From contig CAIWRI010000117.1 in assembly GCA_903915035.1 (NCBI GenBank), positions 1 to 38,000 of the forward strand: a stretch of 38,000 bases of DNA, read 5' to 3'. This DNA is from an uncultured Nitrosomonadales bacterium (GTDB taxonomy: Bacteria; Pseudomonadota; Gammaproteobacteria; Burkholderiales; Gallionellaceae). Positions 1 to 7,524 of the stretch are shown one piece after another. Position numbers and translations under genes: made by a program. The notes under the pieces were generated by a model that did not search any database, was not told the origin of the DNA, and saw only the letters and a list, made by a program, of their open reading frames with translations. Within the stretch, counting starts at the first letter, position 1. The number at the start of each line of letters is the position of its first letter.

Positions 1-2
1 AG

Positions 3-149
3 GCCCTGAAAAACGATGCGTTCAATCTGCGTAAGGCTTACACCTTAAAGCATCAGGTGCAAAGTTACGGGCATCGCTGTACCGCCTACATGAATCTGCT
101 CTGGGATGGCGGCGGCGGTGATACCTCCTGGCCTGTCGCCCTGCGGTGA
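3..149 (+). CDS. C-terminal end of an unidentified protein (5' truncated by window edge)
   Basis: The frame is open from the window edge to a TGA at 147-149 and gives 48 residues. I do not recognise the family with confidence. A stretch reading HQVQSYGHRCTAYMNLL loosely resembles the C-terminal tail of CgeB/GT1-like glycosyltransferases, which often end in a Tyr-x-His-Arg helix. This is only a resemblance. Nothing overlapping on the other strand looks more convincing. The protein ends in a Gly-rich tail (DGGGGDTSW). Neighbouring sequence up to 360 shows no continuation. Confidence 0.45.
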   Translation, partial: ALKNDAFNLRKAYTLKHQVQSYGHRCTAYMNLLWDGGGGDTSWPVALR

Positions 150-360
150 TGAATGTCAGTGCATAGAAGATTTTTTGATGGTGTCTGTCAGGGCGTGTGT
201 GCAAGGGGAGGGGGTACAGAGAAGACAGGGATTGATAACTTTCGTATCATCCTGAGTGGAAGTGCTTTGACGGATGGTGTGAATATCCTATGCAGTGTTC
301 AGGCTGTTTCGAGATCATCGGGCTATGCTCAAAGGGATTGCATAATCCTTAGCATAATAA
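150..360. other. Intergenic, no gene seen
   Basis: An 82-codon plus-strand frame begins at 153, but it has no convincing ribosome binding site, no recognisable motif, and runs into the terminator hairpin at 361-395. I treat the stretch as noncoding. Confidence 0.4.
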
Positions 361-395
361 TAAAGCCACAAAGGGAGATTCCCTCTGTGGCTTTA
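361..395 (-). terminator. Rho-independent terminator of the PEP-CTERM gene
   Basis: A 10-bp perfect outer stem (361-370 with 386-395) continues into a 5-bp inner stem (372-376 with 380-384) around a GAT loop. Read on the minus strand it lies 15 nt past the stop codon at 411 and is followed by a T-rich run. It could work in both directions. Confidence 0.8.
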
Positions 396-410
396 TGCTG
401 ATGCATCAAC

Positions 411-1112
411 TTATGCCGATTTTTTGCGACGAACCATAAAGCCCAACAAACCAACGCCACCCAGCAGCATGCTATAACTATCTGCTTCCGGCACAGCTGA
501 AACGACGGTCATGCTGCGTATTGCCGGTTTTGGAGCAACTGGCGTTGCGGTGTAGTCATAGGTAATGGTAAGACTGGCGCCTGAGGAATTACTAATCGTG
601 GCAATTGCATTTGAGGTATTGGAGCCGGCAACACTAAAACCGGTAAAGCTGCCGTAATTACCCGCAATATTGCCCGTGCCTATCCAGCTGCTCAGATCGG
701 TTGTAAAAGTTTGGGTGTCTGTCGCTGCGGTGACTGTCTGCATGCCGGTAGTTGCGGTTGCACCGGAGGCAATGTTACTTATTTTAAAGTTTGATAATGA
801 GGCATCAATTTCGCTGGAATACACACTGCCAACATTGACGTCAACAAGTGAAATACCTGAAAAACGAACGTTTGTTGCCGTTTTGCTGCCTGTATTTTTA
901 ATAACTGCGTCGATATTGCTGGAGCCGGAGAAAGAAAAAACAACATCATTGAGTGTACCCAATGAGCTGTTAAATTGATTGACACTAAAGTCATTGCTCC
1001 AGTCAGTTAAGCTCATTCCTTGGGAAAAGGATTGAACTTCGGTAGCAGCTTGTACATAGCCTGTCGCCAGAAATAGTACGGAAAAAGTCGCAGTCAGGAT
1101 TGTTTTTTTCAT
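411..1112 (-). CDS. PEP-CTERM sorting-domain exported protein
   Basis: The protein has 233 residues. It starts with a Sec signal peptide (MKKTILTATFSVLFLATGY, cleavage near VQA-AT). The middle is low-complexity, rich in Ser, Thr, Asn and Gly with no cysteine, typical of extracellular beta-rich proteins. It ends in a PEP-CTERM signal: VPEADSY, a hydrophobic helix LLGGVGLLGFMV, then RRKKSA. In this family the signal is recognised by an exosortase (XrtA/XrtB type) that releases or attaches the protein during exopolysaccharide-linked surface assembly. No exosortase gene is in the window. I chose the ATG at 1112 over the one at 1124 because a GGAA Shine-Dalgarno lies 6 nt upstream and the signal peptide then starts with Lys-Lys. 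The gene is monocistronic, preceded by a riboswitch-like leader and followed by a strong terminator. The sorting signal is certain by eye; the biochemical role is unknown. Confidence 0.9.
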   Translation of the reverse strand: MKKTILTATFSVLFLATGYVQAATEVQSFSQGMSLTDWSNDFSVNQFNSSLGTLNDVVFSFSGSSNIDAVIKNTGSKTATNVRFSGISLVDVNVGSVYSSEIDASLSNFKISNIASGATATTGMQTVTAATDTQTFTTDLSSWIGTGNIAGNYGSFTGFSVAGSNTSNAIATISNSSGASLTITYDYTATPVAPKPAIRSMTVVSAVPEADSYSMLLGGVGLLGFMVRRKKSA

Positions 1113-1139
1113 AATCAATTCCATTGGGTTTAGTTAGTT

Positions 1140-1222
1140 TTTGTAACCTAGCTATCCCTCAAAATTGAGTAGGACCTATGGCTTTCCGTCCCCACATTGC
1201 TGTGAGTTTGGCATGCTGTGTA
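1140..1222 (-). ncRNA. Cyclic di-GMP-I (GEMM) riboswitch candidate
   Basis: On the minus strand the leader of the PEP-CTERM gene carries the landmarks of the GEMM-I aptamer in order. A GCCAAAC element comes first, then a CACA-GCAA-TGTG hairpin with a GNRA tetraloop (1193-1204). The signature GGGACGGAAAGCC follows at 1192-1180. Next is a second paired arm starting AGGTCCTA, and last the receptor-like 3' element TAGCTAGGTTACAA at about 1154-1141. The known family joins a GNRA loop to a tetraloop receptor and binds c-di-GMP between the two helices, often upstream of adhesion and PEP-CTERM genes. The aptamer ends about 30 nt before the start codon, so the switch may act on translation or through a leader terminator. 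Identification is by motif reading, not by a covariance model. Confidence 0.82.
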
Positions 1223-1229
1223 CATAATT

Positions 1230-1259
1230 AAAATATGCACTAATGCGCCACTCTAACAA
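1230..1259 (-). promoter_or_regulatory. Putative sigma70 promoter for the riboswitch/PEP-CTERM transcript
   Basis: On the minus strand TTGTTA (1259-1254) and TATTTT (1235-1230) are spaced by 18 nt. The predicted start would fall a few bases before the riboswitch, which is where it should be. Both hexamers are imperfect. Confidence 0.45.
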
Positions 1260-1571
1260 AGCCAGTCGGGTCATGTCAATAATAATTTGGTTTTTTAATG
1301 CAGCTAAATGTGCCATTTGCCGCTCGGTACAATGAAATACTTAAAAGCAATACCTCTCAATCAATACTGAATTCCGTATAATTTTAGCGCGAAAAAGGGG
1401 CTGCACACGAGTGGCAAGTCTTTATTCAACAGGCATTGCGAGCTGAATTATTCATCTGCCGGCCCCGTACTCGACCTGCTGTAGAAAGTTTCGTCCGGGC
1501 ACGCTCGCCGGAGTTTTCGGTGTCGAAACTGCCGGGAAGCCGGCAAAGGAAGGGAATGTCTTATGGGCGGT
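1260..1571. other. Intergenic, no confident gene
   Basis: A small perfect hairpin at 1530-1545 (TGCCGG, loop GAAG, CCGGCA) lies downstream of the 1572-1850 minus gene but has no clear T-tract. An open plus frame through about 1390-1717 shows no motif and overlaps that gene, so it is not called. Confidence 0.35.
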
Positions 1572-1850
1572 TCAATGGCTTAATGCTTTTTCGAGTGAGT
1601 GGAAAAATTTCTTTGCGTCGTGCTCTGTCACGCTATATTTCACCGTTGCGCCGGTTACCAGCTTGGGACAGGAATTCGCCAAATCCATCGCAACGGGATA
1701 TTTCCCTGCGGCGATAGCTTCACTCAAAAATTTTAATCGGGCATTCGCATCTTCTAATGTAACGCAGAAGTGATGATCAGCATCGGTGATGCTGATACTT
1801 TTGATGCCCGCATGAGTAACGGTCTGGCAGTGAAACATTTTCTTGGACAT
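1572..1850 (-). CDS. Small conserved-looking hypothetical protein
   Basis: The protein has 92 residues and begins MSKKMFHCQTVTHAGIKSI. A good Shine-Dalgarno (AGGGG, followed by an A-run) precedes the ATG, which supports a real gene. It is predicted to be soluble: there is no signal peptide or membrane segment. Two cysteines (Cys8 and one in NSCPKL) do not form a metal motif, and the C-terminus (HDAKKFFHSLEKALSH) looks like an amphipathic helix. I do not recognise the family. It stands alone, with the riboswitch-controlled gene downstream and an AT-rich gene desert upstream. Confidence 0.6.
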   Translation of the reverse strand: MSKKMFHCQTVTHAGIKSISITDADHHFCVTLEDANARLKFLSEAIAAGKYPVAMDLANSCPKLVTGATVKYSVTEHDAKKFFHSLEKALSH

Positions 1851-2815
1851 TTTTTTCCCCTGAATTGAGTTGCGAATAACAGTCTGCGCGCCACCACCTT
1901 GTATGTCAAACGGCTAAAACTTTGCAGTCTGGTATTTTCAATAATTATCTTGTGCAGGCAACTTTTGACAGGAGCTGCAACTGAGGGCGTAGCAAGAGCA
2001 ATTTGCCAGAAATTCAGTCGCTAGTAGTCTGTCGGATTTCAGACTATTGCCAACGATATTCAGGCAATCTTCTTAATTACCGAAAAAATAGAGTGGGATT
2101 ACAGCAAGGTTGTGGCTAATGTGTTTAAAAATTTACTCTGAAAGCTCTATTTTTCGTTACTACTCATCAAGTCAGACAGATAAGCCGATACAAAATTGAG
2201 CGATACAACTGTCAAAAAAAACTACAGAAACTACCCCAGCGAACAGGTTCTGAAGTTTTATAATCTACCTTCCAAGTAATTACGGGATTGAACAATACCT
2301 CGATAGGGAATGGAGATAAGCGACAAAAAATTATTATGCTTATTCATTCACTAAGTCGATGAATTTAAATTAACTATTAAGAAGGTATCTACGCAATAGC
2401 TGAAGGTTGTATTGTGCGTTTTGTTAATCTGAAATTTACTCTCTGATGATGATAAATTAGTTTTTGACGAATCTGTGTGATTGTATCAATAGCCGTCTGT
2501 TGTAGCCCAACTCATACTATCTGCTCAATAATAATTATTTAACATAATTGATACTTGCGCGTAAAAATGGCTTAAATTGTGCCAGATATTTAAAAAAAAA
2601 TGTCCAGAATATCTTTAATTATACTAAGTGTATATAAGGCAATTCGCATTTTTATTAGGGAATTTCTTATTTTTTATAGGGATTTTGAATTTGCAATAAA
2701 TTCTCATTGAAAAGGTTAATGACTTAAATAATTATCTGAAATTATTTACTACTTAATATCTGGACAATTCAGGTATGCTGGCAGCAATTATTAAGATTGT
2801 GGAAAGCCTCATATC
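1851..2815. other. AT-rich gene desert with hairpins
   Basis: I see no coding frame of substance in about 960 bases. Two adjacent hairpins occur: TAGTCTG/CAGACTA at 2025-2031 and 2040-2046, and ATTGCC/GGCAAT at 2046-2051 and 2063-2068. These look like the end of a degraded repeat or insertion element. From about 2500 the sequence becomes strongly AT-rich. A perfect inverted repeat AAATAATT/AATTATTT (2726-2733 and 2739-2746) sits about 70 nt before the gene at 2816 and could be an operator. A weak promoter-like pair (TTGAAA, 17 nt, AATTAT) overlaps it. Confidence 0.4.
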
Positions 2816-3043
2816 ATGAATATAGAATCTCTGCCTCAATTTACAGCACCCGCAGTCAAGCTATACGAGGCTATACCTGCCGAAATCCGCAAGAAACTGC
2901 TCTCAAATGTATGGTGTGTGTCATGCCGCCATGAGGTCACAATCATTAATTATTCCGGCGCTGTTCGTTCTGGCGACTTGCTGCTTGTCGGGAAATGCTC
3001 GGAATGCCATGGGGACGTGGCGAGGATGATTGAGAGTGTTTGA
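2816..3043 (+). CDS. Small zinc-ribbon-like protein with two CxxC knuckles
   Basis: The protein has 75 residues. The first half is a short helical segment (VKLYEAIPAEIRKKLLS). It is followed by CVSC and, about 28 residues later, CSECHGDVARMIES. Two CxxC pairs flanking a beta-rich GDLLLVGKC segment make a compact zinc ribbon the likely fold. A GGAAAG Shine-Dalgarno lies about 10 nt before the ATG. It is probably cytoplasmic and may bind nucleic acid or protein, but nothing in the sequence fixes a partner. It is flanked by long noncoding stretches, so it is probably transcribed alone. Confidence 0.75.
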   Translation: MNIESLPQFTAPAVKLYEAIPAEIRKKLLSNVWCVSCRHEVTIINYSGAVRSGDLLLVGKCSECHGDVARMIESV

Positions 3044-3442
3044 CCTGACGTATCCGAGGACTTGATGCCAGAAATACCTCTGAATCAGTAATTGAGCGTC
3101 AATGCGCCAGGTGCGCGTCGAGTGTTTGCTATGTAATTTCTGCCTGTCCTATAAATCAAAGTCCATTTTGAAAAGATGACAGGATTCAATTCGCTGCATG
3201 GGATGATTCCCCCTGTATGAAATTTGTTGAAATTGGAGCAAATGTAGTATTGACAATTCAGAATTATTCACAAAGCCAGACGCCATAAGGCTTGGCGTCG
3301 AATGATCTGTAATAAAATATTAATACTTACGATAATATCTTGTTTATTAATGATAATTATTGATGTTAAAAAACAGGCAGGTCATGAAAAAGCCTTTTGT
3401 GTCACTTACTTAAATGCTTAAGCAGTAACTTTGTCAACAGAG
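3044..3442. other. Noncoding spacer with a short hairpin
   Basis: There is no gene. A 7-bp perfect hairpin (GACGCCA/TGGCGTC at 3279-3285 and 3293-3299) lies about 240 nt after the zinc-ribbon gene without a T-tract. The stretch at 3305-3400 is AT-rich. Confidence 0.4.
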
Positions 3443-3465
3443 TTATCCACAGATATTGTGGGTAA
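3443..3465. promoter_or_regulatory. Inverted pair of DnaA-box-like 9-mers
   Basis: TTATCCACA at 3443-3451 matches the classical DnaA box exactly. Five bases on, TGTGGGTAA at 3457-3465 is the reverse complement of TTACCCACA, one base off consensus. An AT-rich stretch lies just upstream (about 3305-3400). No dnaA, dnaN, gidA or partition gene is nearby, so an origin is unlikely. It may be a DnaA-titrating or regulatory site, or chance. Confidence 0.3.
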
Positions 3466-3539
3466 ATGAAAATACTCTTTAGCTACATGGGATTAGCTTA
3501 ATGACATTGGAAATAATCTTGCTTTCCTGATGTAACTGG

Positions 3540-3730
3540 ACCTGCAAAACGTAAGGTTTGGAGAAAGCCTGACTGAATGTAACCGGATGTAAAAATTTGA
3601 ACTATTCCACGCAAGGCTACTCTGACTTACGTTGGCGAAAGCTGACTCATGCTCTCCTCCCTGACATGAATCTTGACGCCATGTTGAGATATTTTGCCCC
3701 TTGAGCTTAATTGCTCGGGGGCTTTTTTTT
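3540..3730 (+). ncRNA. Possible structured small RNA ending in a terminator
   Basis: No plus-strand gene ends before the strong terminator at 3696-3730, so the terminator implies a short noncoding transcript. The preceding bases contain a small hairpin (GGTTT...AAGCC at about 3556-3570) and purine-rich GAGAAAGCC and GCGAAAGCT elements. I compared these with the GEMM, SRP, glycine and other common RNA classes and found no convincing match. The 5' end is a guess. Confidence 0.3.
3696..3730 (+). terminator. Strong rho-independent terminator with no upstream gene
   Basis: The stem pairs CCCC (3697-3700) and GAGC (3703-3706) with GCTC (3713-3716) and GGGG (3717-3720). A T8 tract follows at 3723-3730. 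The nearest plus-strand coding stop is more than 650 nt upstream. Confidence 0.75.
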
Positions 3731-3959
3731 CGTCAGAAGTCAGCTTCTGGCAGGTCCACTACTGACAATCCCGCTATGTTGTCTTTGCAGTGCCAATATT
3801 CCGTCTTCCTGCCGCCCTTATTGTTCGGGTATCAAAGTGGCGCAGCAATCGCTCCAGCGGTGTTGTACGGGTGTGCGACGACCCCTGATGCATTGATTGA
3901 TGCGTCGATGCGGTTGAGTTCGGTATGGTCGATATAACGATCCAGAATACTTCGAATAA

Positions 3960-4079
3960 TTAATTCTGCGTATGTTGCCCGTTTTTATATACGGCCTCCA
4001 GGCTGTAACCGTTCGGCTCGAAAACATTTGCGGCGTAATAGCGAGGGGGCGTAGTAAAGACGGGCTTCTGGTAATATTA
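3960..4079 (-). pseudogene. Relic of a VOC/glyoxalase-family protein (C-terminus only)
   Basis: The minus-strand frame reads YYQKPVFTTPPRYYAANVF, then EPNGYSLEAVYKNGQHTQN and a stop. The pattern Tyr-Tyr-Ala-Ala-x-Val-x-(Asp/Glu)-Pro-(Asp/Asn)-Gly-x-x-(Ile/Leu)-Glu-Ala-Val is the hallmark C-terminal strand of vicinal-oxygen-chelate proteins (glyoxalase/bleomycin-resistance type), including the metal-binding Glu. A stop codon at 4077-4079 cuts the frame just upstream and no N-terminal half can be found, so this is a decayed fragment. Sequence beside it, 3730-3960, probably also belongs to decayed genes. Confidence 0.6.
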
Positions 4080-4400
4080 GTGTAAAGAAGTGGTTGTATA
4101 TTGCGAGATGATTAAATATGGAGCGCAGAGCGAATTACCCCTTTCGGTCATGCTGTGTTGTAAATGTTTCAGTGAGACCGAATGCCCGTCGCATACAAAT
4201 TGATTGCGGAAGATACTCTGGAGCAGGTGTTCGACTTCAGTACGCGACAGGGGCGTGCGCAGGCAAGATACTTCGCACGGCTATTGCCGCAATCCTTCTG
4301 ACAGCACTCAGAGCATAGTCCTCATCAATCAAGCCAGAGCTATCCAGATCGCCTTGAGCAGACTGACTCTCACAATGAATCGCTTTTTTATTAAAGAGTT
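4080..4400. other. Noncoding or decayed stretch with a possible 39-codon ORF
   Basis: The only frame worth noting is ATG 4182 to TGA 4299-4301. It encodes 39 residues beginning MPVAYKLIAEDTLEQVFDF. It looks protein-like (alternating helix, RQGRAQARYFARLL) but has a weak ribosome binding site. It may be a small protein or the tail of a lost gene. Confidence 0.3.
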
Positions 4401-4436
4401 ATGACGTGCGGTTCCGACTGCATGCTGAATACATGA
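4401..4436 (+). CDS. Possible 11-codon leader peptide overlapping the start of the GT41 gene
   Basis: An AAAGAG Shine-Dalgarno-like run precedes an ATG at 4401 that encodes MTCGSDCMLNT. Its TGA (4434-4436) overlaps the ATG of the next gene (4433-4435) as ATGA. The next gene has no good ribosome binding site of its own, so translational coupling through this short frame is possible. This is inference only. Confidence 0.3.
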   Translation: MTCGSDCMLNT

Positions 4437-6853
4437 AAAATACTGGTCGTAACGATGCCTGCCCTTGTGGGAGCGGTAAAAAATATAAACAATGCTGCCT
4501 GCAAGTGACGAAGCTGTCGGTTATAGATAACAGCAGCCTGATATTGGACGAGGCCATCGCGCATCATCAAGCCGTTCGCCTGCCACTGGCAGAGTCCCTT
4601 TACCGGAAAATACTCAAAACGCACCCGGAGCATCCGCAGGCGCTGCATTATCTGGGGATTATTGCCCTGCAATCGGGTAATAACGAACTTGCAGTACAAC
4701 TCATCGGCAAGTCGATTGCAGTTAATCCTGCCGATCCTGCCAGTTACATCAACAGGGGAAATGCCCTAAAAAATCTCGGCAAATTTGACGCGGCGATTGA
4801 CAGCTATCAACAGGCGCTGACATGTCAGCCTGACAGTGTGGAGGCGCACTTTAATCTGGCGGTGACGTTAACTGCCGCAGGCCGCCTTGATGCAGCCGTT
4901 ATGCATTATGAACACGTGCTGCTGTTTAATCCTGCTTATGCGGCAGCGCATTACAATCTTGGTAATCTTCTCAAAGAGCAAGGCTTATTGAACAGGGCCG
5001 TTGCTCATTACCGGCAAGCACTCATGCTAAAGCCGAATTATCCGGATGTTGACTTCCATTTGGCGCTGATATATCAAATGCTAAATAATCCGCTCGATGC
5101 GACGAGGCACTATCGGCAGGCGATTGCGCTGCGGGCTGATCATGCCGAAGCGCACAATAATCTGGCGCTGCTACTTCAGGCTGCCGGTGAGTTTCAGAAC
5201 GCATTTGCACATTATCAGCAGGCGATTTTGCATCGGCCCGACTTTGCCGGGGCACACATCAATCTTGCCGCAGCCTATTTTACTCAGGGGCAGCTGAAGG
5301 AGGCGATTGAGCACTGCCGCTGCGCACTTGCGCTTGATCCTGAGCAGGTGGAAGCCTATAACAACCTGGCCGTGGCGCTCAAGGATCAGGGGCAGCAACA
5401 GCAAGCCATCGCCGCCTTGCAGATGTCACTGCAACTCAAAGCAGATTTTGCCGAGGCCAGATGGAAACTTGCCATGGCGCAGATTCCGCTGCATTTAGAT
5501 GACGCTCGTGAGACGGGCAGAGCCAAATTGACAGCTGCACTAGAACTGTTGGATGGCTGGTTCGATGATGAACGGATTGCACTGGGAGAGCCGTGTGTCG
5601 GCACGGATCAACTGTTTTATCTGGCATATCAGGAATTTTCCAACCGCGAGATACTGGCTCGCTATGGCAGACTTTGCAACCGCCTAATGAAACACTGGCA
5701 GGAAAAACAGGCTTTCTCTTTGCCACGCCAGGCACGGCAGGGCTTGATCCGTGTCGGGGTAGTTTCGGCTCACATCCGCACCCATTCCGTCTGGGATGCT
5801 CTGGTCAAGGGCTGGTTTGAACATCTGGATACTGAACGGATTGAACTGCACGTATTTCACACAGGCAATCAGCAGGATCAGCAGACTGTTTGGGCTAAGA
5901 CACGTGCCGCCAGTTTTGCACAAGGGCTGACCACCTTAAAACAATGGTGTGATGCGATACTTGAAAAACAGCTTGATGTGCTGATCTATCCGGAAATCGG
6001 CATGGATATGATGACGGTCAAACTGGCAAGCCTGCGTCTGGCACCGCTGCAACTGGCCAGTTGGGGGCATCCGGAGACATCAGGATTGCCCAGCATAGAC
6101 TATTACCTGTCTGCTGAATATCTGGAGCCAGCCGATGCCTCAGCGCATTACACCGAAAAACTGCTGTGCCTGCCTCATCTTGGCTGTCACTACAATCCGG
6201 AAATGGTCATCAGTATAGCCCCCGATCTTGCCGGGTTGGGCATAGCAAGCGGCGTGCCGCTACTGCTGTGTCCGGGTGTGCCGTTTAAGTACACGCCTCA
6301 GCACGATGCTGTTTTTGTTGAAATTGCCGCTAAACTGGGAAGCTGCCAATTTGTTTTCTTTATCCATCGCAGCGGCGACTTGTCGGATAAATTGCGGCAA
6401 CGTTTAACGGTTGTGTTTGCCGCTGGCGGACTGGATTTCAATGACTACTGTGTATTCATTCCCTGGCTGGACAAAGCCGCATTTTACGGTTTGATGAAGC
6501 ACGCTAGCGTGTTTCTGGATACCATAGACTTTTCCGGTTTCAATACCGCGATGCAGGCGATTTCCTGCGCTTTACCTGTGGTAACGCGGGAGGGCCAGTT
6601 CATGCGCGGCAGGCTGGCCGCCGGCATACTTCGTCGTATGGGGATCACGGAATTGATTGCCGACAGCCAAAACGCCTACGTGGAGCTGGTTGTCAGACTG
6701 GCGCAGGATGCGCAATACCGGCAGCAGCTTGTTCAGTGTATCGAGAGTAGTCGTGATGTGCTATATAACGATGTTGCCCCGGTGCAAGCATTGCAGTCAT
6801 TTTTGATTGAGGCCAGTTTGAAGCAGCGGCTTATTTCAACTGTAACGGAGTGA
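4433..6853 (+). CDS. SEC-C / TPR / GT41 O-GlcNAc-transferase-like (SPINDLY family) protein
   Basis: The protein has 806 residues. Residues 1-23 (MKNTGRNDACPCGSGKKYK...CC) form a SEC-C zinc motif, with the metal ligands in CPCGSG and the final Cys-Cys. From about 30 to 365 there are roughly ten TPR repeats (for example AHFNLAVTLTAAGRLDAAV). The C-terminal half, about 430-790, is a GT41 glycosyltransferase domain with QLASWGHPETSGLPSIDYY, a Lys in PGVPFKYTP at the position of the conserved UDP-binding lysine, and LDTIDFSGFNTAMQAISCALP. The family moves GlcNAc or another sugar from a nucleotide donor to Ser/Thr of proteins, and bacterial members often glycosylate flagellins or adhesins. I chose ATG 4433 over GTG 4406 because SEC-C proteins normally begin this way. 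The stop overlaps the convergent pseudopilin gene by 23 bp. The giant Ser/Thr-rich adhesin in this window would be a plausible substrate, but that is speculation. Confidence 0.88.
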   Translation: MKNTGRNDACPCGSGKKYKQCCLQVTKLSVIDNSSLILDEAIAHHQAVRLPLAESLYRKILKTHPEHPQALHYLGIIALQSGNNELAVQLIGKSIAVNPADPASYINRGNALKNLGKFDAAIDSYQQALTCQPDSVEAHFNLAVTLTAAGRLDAAVMHYEHVLLFNPAYAAAHYNLGNLLKEQGLLNRAVAHYRQALMLKPNYPDVDFHLALIYQMLNNPLDATRHYRQAIALRADHAEAHNNLALLLQAAGEFQNAFAHYQQAILHRPDFAGAHINLAAAYFTQGQLKEAIEHCRCALALDPEQVEAYNNLAVALKDQGQQQQAIAALQMSLQLKADFAEARWKLAMAQIPLHLDDARETGRAKLTAALELLDGWFDDERIALGEPCVGTDQLFYLAYQEFSNREILARYGRLCNRLMKHWQEKQAFSLPRQARQGLIRVGVVSAHIRTHSVWDALVKGWFEHLDTERIELHVFHTGNQQDQQTVWAKTRAASFAQGLTTLKQWCDAILEKQLDVLIYPEIGMDMMTVKLASLRLAPLQLASWGHPETSGLPSIDYYLSAEYLEPADASAHYTEKLLCLPHLGCHYNPEMVISIAPDLAGLGIASGVPLLLCPGVPFKYTPQHDAVFVEIAAKLGSCQFVFFIHRSGDLSDKLRQRLTVVFAAGGLDFNDYCVFIPWLDKAAFYGLMKHASVFLDTIDFSGFNTAMQAISCALPVVTREGQFMRGRLAAGILRRMGITELIADSQNAYVELVVRLAQDAQYRQQLVQCIESSRDVLYNDVAPVQALQSFLIEASLKQRLISTVTE

Positions 6854-7508
6854 TCAGCCCGTTCGATCCAACGACAGGGGGCGGGTCGGTGTTTACGCCT
6901 GAATTTGAGCCGGAATTCACAGTAGCGTTGCTGAACAGGCTGCTGGAGGCGCTTTCAGAGGGTGCATCAGACAGGCTCAGGGGACTGATGGTGTTGCCAG
7001 TCGTCGCACCGCCGTTTGCCGCACTGGCCAGCATGCCGGTGAACAGCCATTGCTGATAGGAGTCCATACCGTTAAAGTTTTTGAAGAAAGTCTCAAAGTT
7101 ACCGGTCTTGACGGGGGATCTTTCATCCAGACTGTAGAAGCCGACAATGCGATGGCTAGTTTCCGAACGCTGTATTCCCCACTCCGTCTTACCTGTCAGT
7201 GGATCGGCATAGGCTTTGCGCAAGTGGCGCATCACACCGGGAAAACGATTATCCTTCAATAAATCCTGCAAGCTCATCGGTTCATCGGGCATGCCGGCAG
7301 GCGTGACCTTGCGGTAGCTCTCCAGCGCGGAGCTCAATTCCCGGCCAATATCCAACAGGGCTTCTTCCGCCACGCGACGGTGCGTGATATTGCCGATCTT
7401 CAGCGCCGCTGCGGCGGAAAGCGCCAGTATTGCCAGCAAAAACAACAGCCCCATATAGCTAAAACCACCCGATAATTTTTTGCCGCTTGTGCGGCTCAAA
7501 AACTTCAT
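6831..7508 (-). CDS. Atypical pseudopilin lacking Glu+5
   Basis: The protein has 225 residues. A basic leader ends in GG before FSYMGLLFLLAILALSAAAALK, which has the shape of a prepilin peptidase site and N-terminal helix. The expected Glu at mature position 5 is replaced by Gly (FSYMG in place of FTLIE). Glu5 loss is typical of the GspK-type minor pseudopilin at the pilus tip, but this protein also keeps a GspG-like DPLTGKTEWG motif. The C-terminus (about 160-225) is a Ser/Asn/Gly-rich tail ending PLQLK. I chose the ATG at 7508, 16 bases after the previous stop, rather than the in-frame start at 7730, which would overlap almost all of the upstream gene. It is the last gene of the operon and meets the GT41 gene tail to tail. 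Confidence 0.8.
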   Translation of the reverse strand: MKFLSRTSGKKLSGGFSYMGLLFLLAILALSAAAALKIGNITHRRVAEEALLDIGRELSSALESYRKVTPAGMPDEPMSLQDLLKDNRFPGVMRHLRKAYADPLTGKTEWGIQRSETSHRIVGFYSLDERSPVKTGNFETFFKNFNGMDSYQQWLFTGMLASAANGGATTGNTISPLSLSDAPSESASSSLFSNATVNSGSNSGVNTDPPPVVGSNGLITPLQLK

Positions 7509-7524
7509 GGTTACAAGACCCGCA

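Noticed and set aside
22..204. 60-codon minus-strand frame at the window start
   Set aside because: It has no start signal or motif and overlaps the 3-149 frame.
3300..3480. Replication origin
   Set aside because: Only two DnaA-box-like sites and no dnaA, dnaN, gidA or par genes are in view.
3540..3600. Second GEMM riboswitch on the plus strand
   Set aside because: GCAAAAC and GGAGAAAGCC are reminiscent of GEMM, but the GGGACG core and the 3' receptor element do not fit.
3701..3937. 78-codon plus-strand frame after the orphan terminator
   Set aside because: It begins inside the terminator stem and lies across decayed minus-strand sequence.
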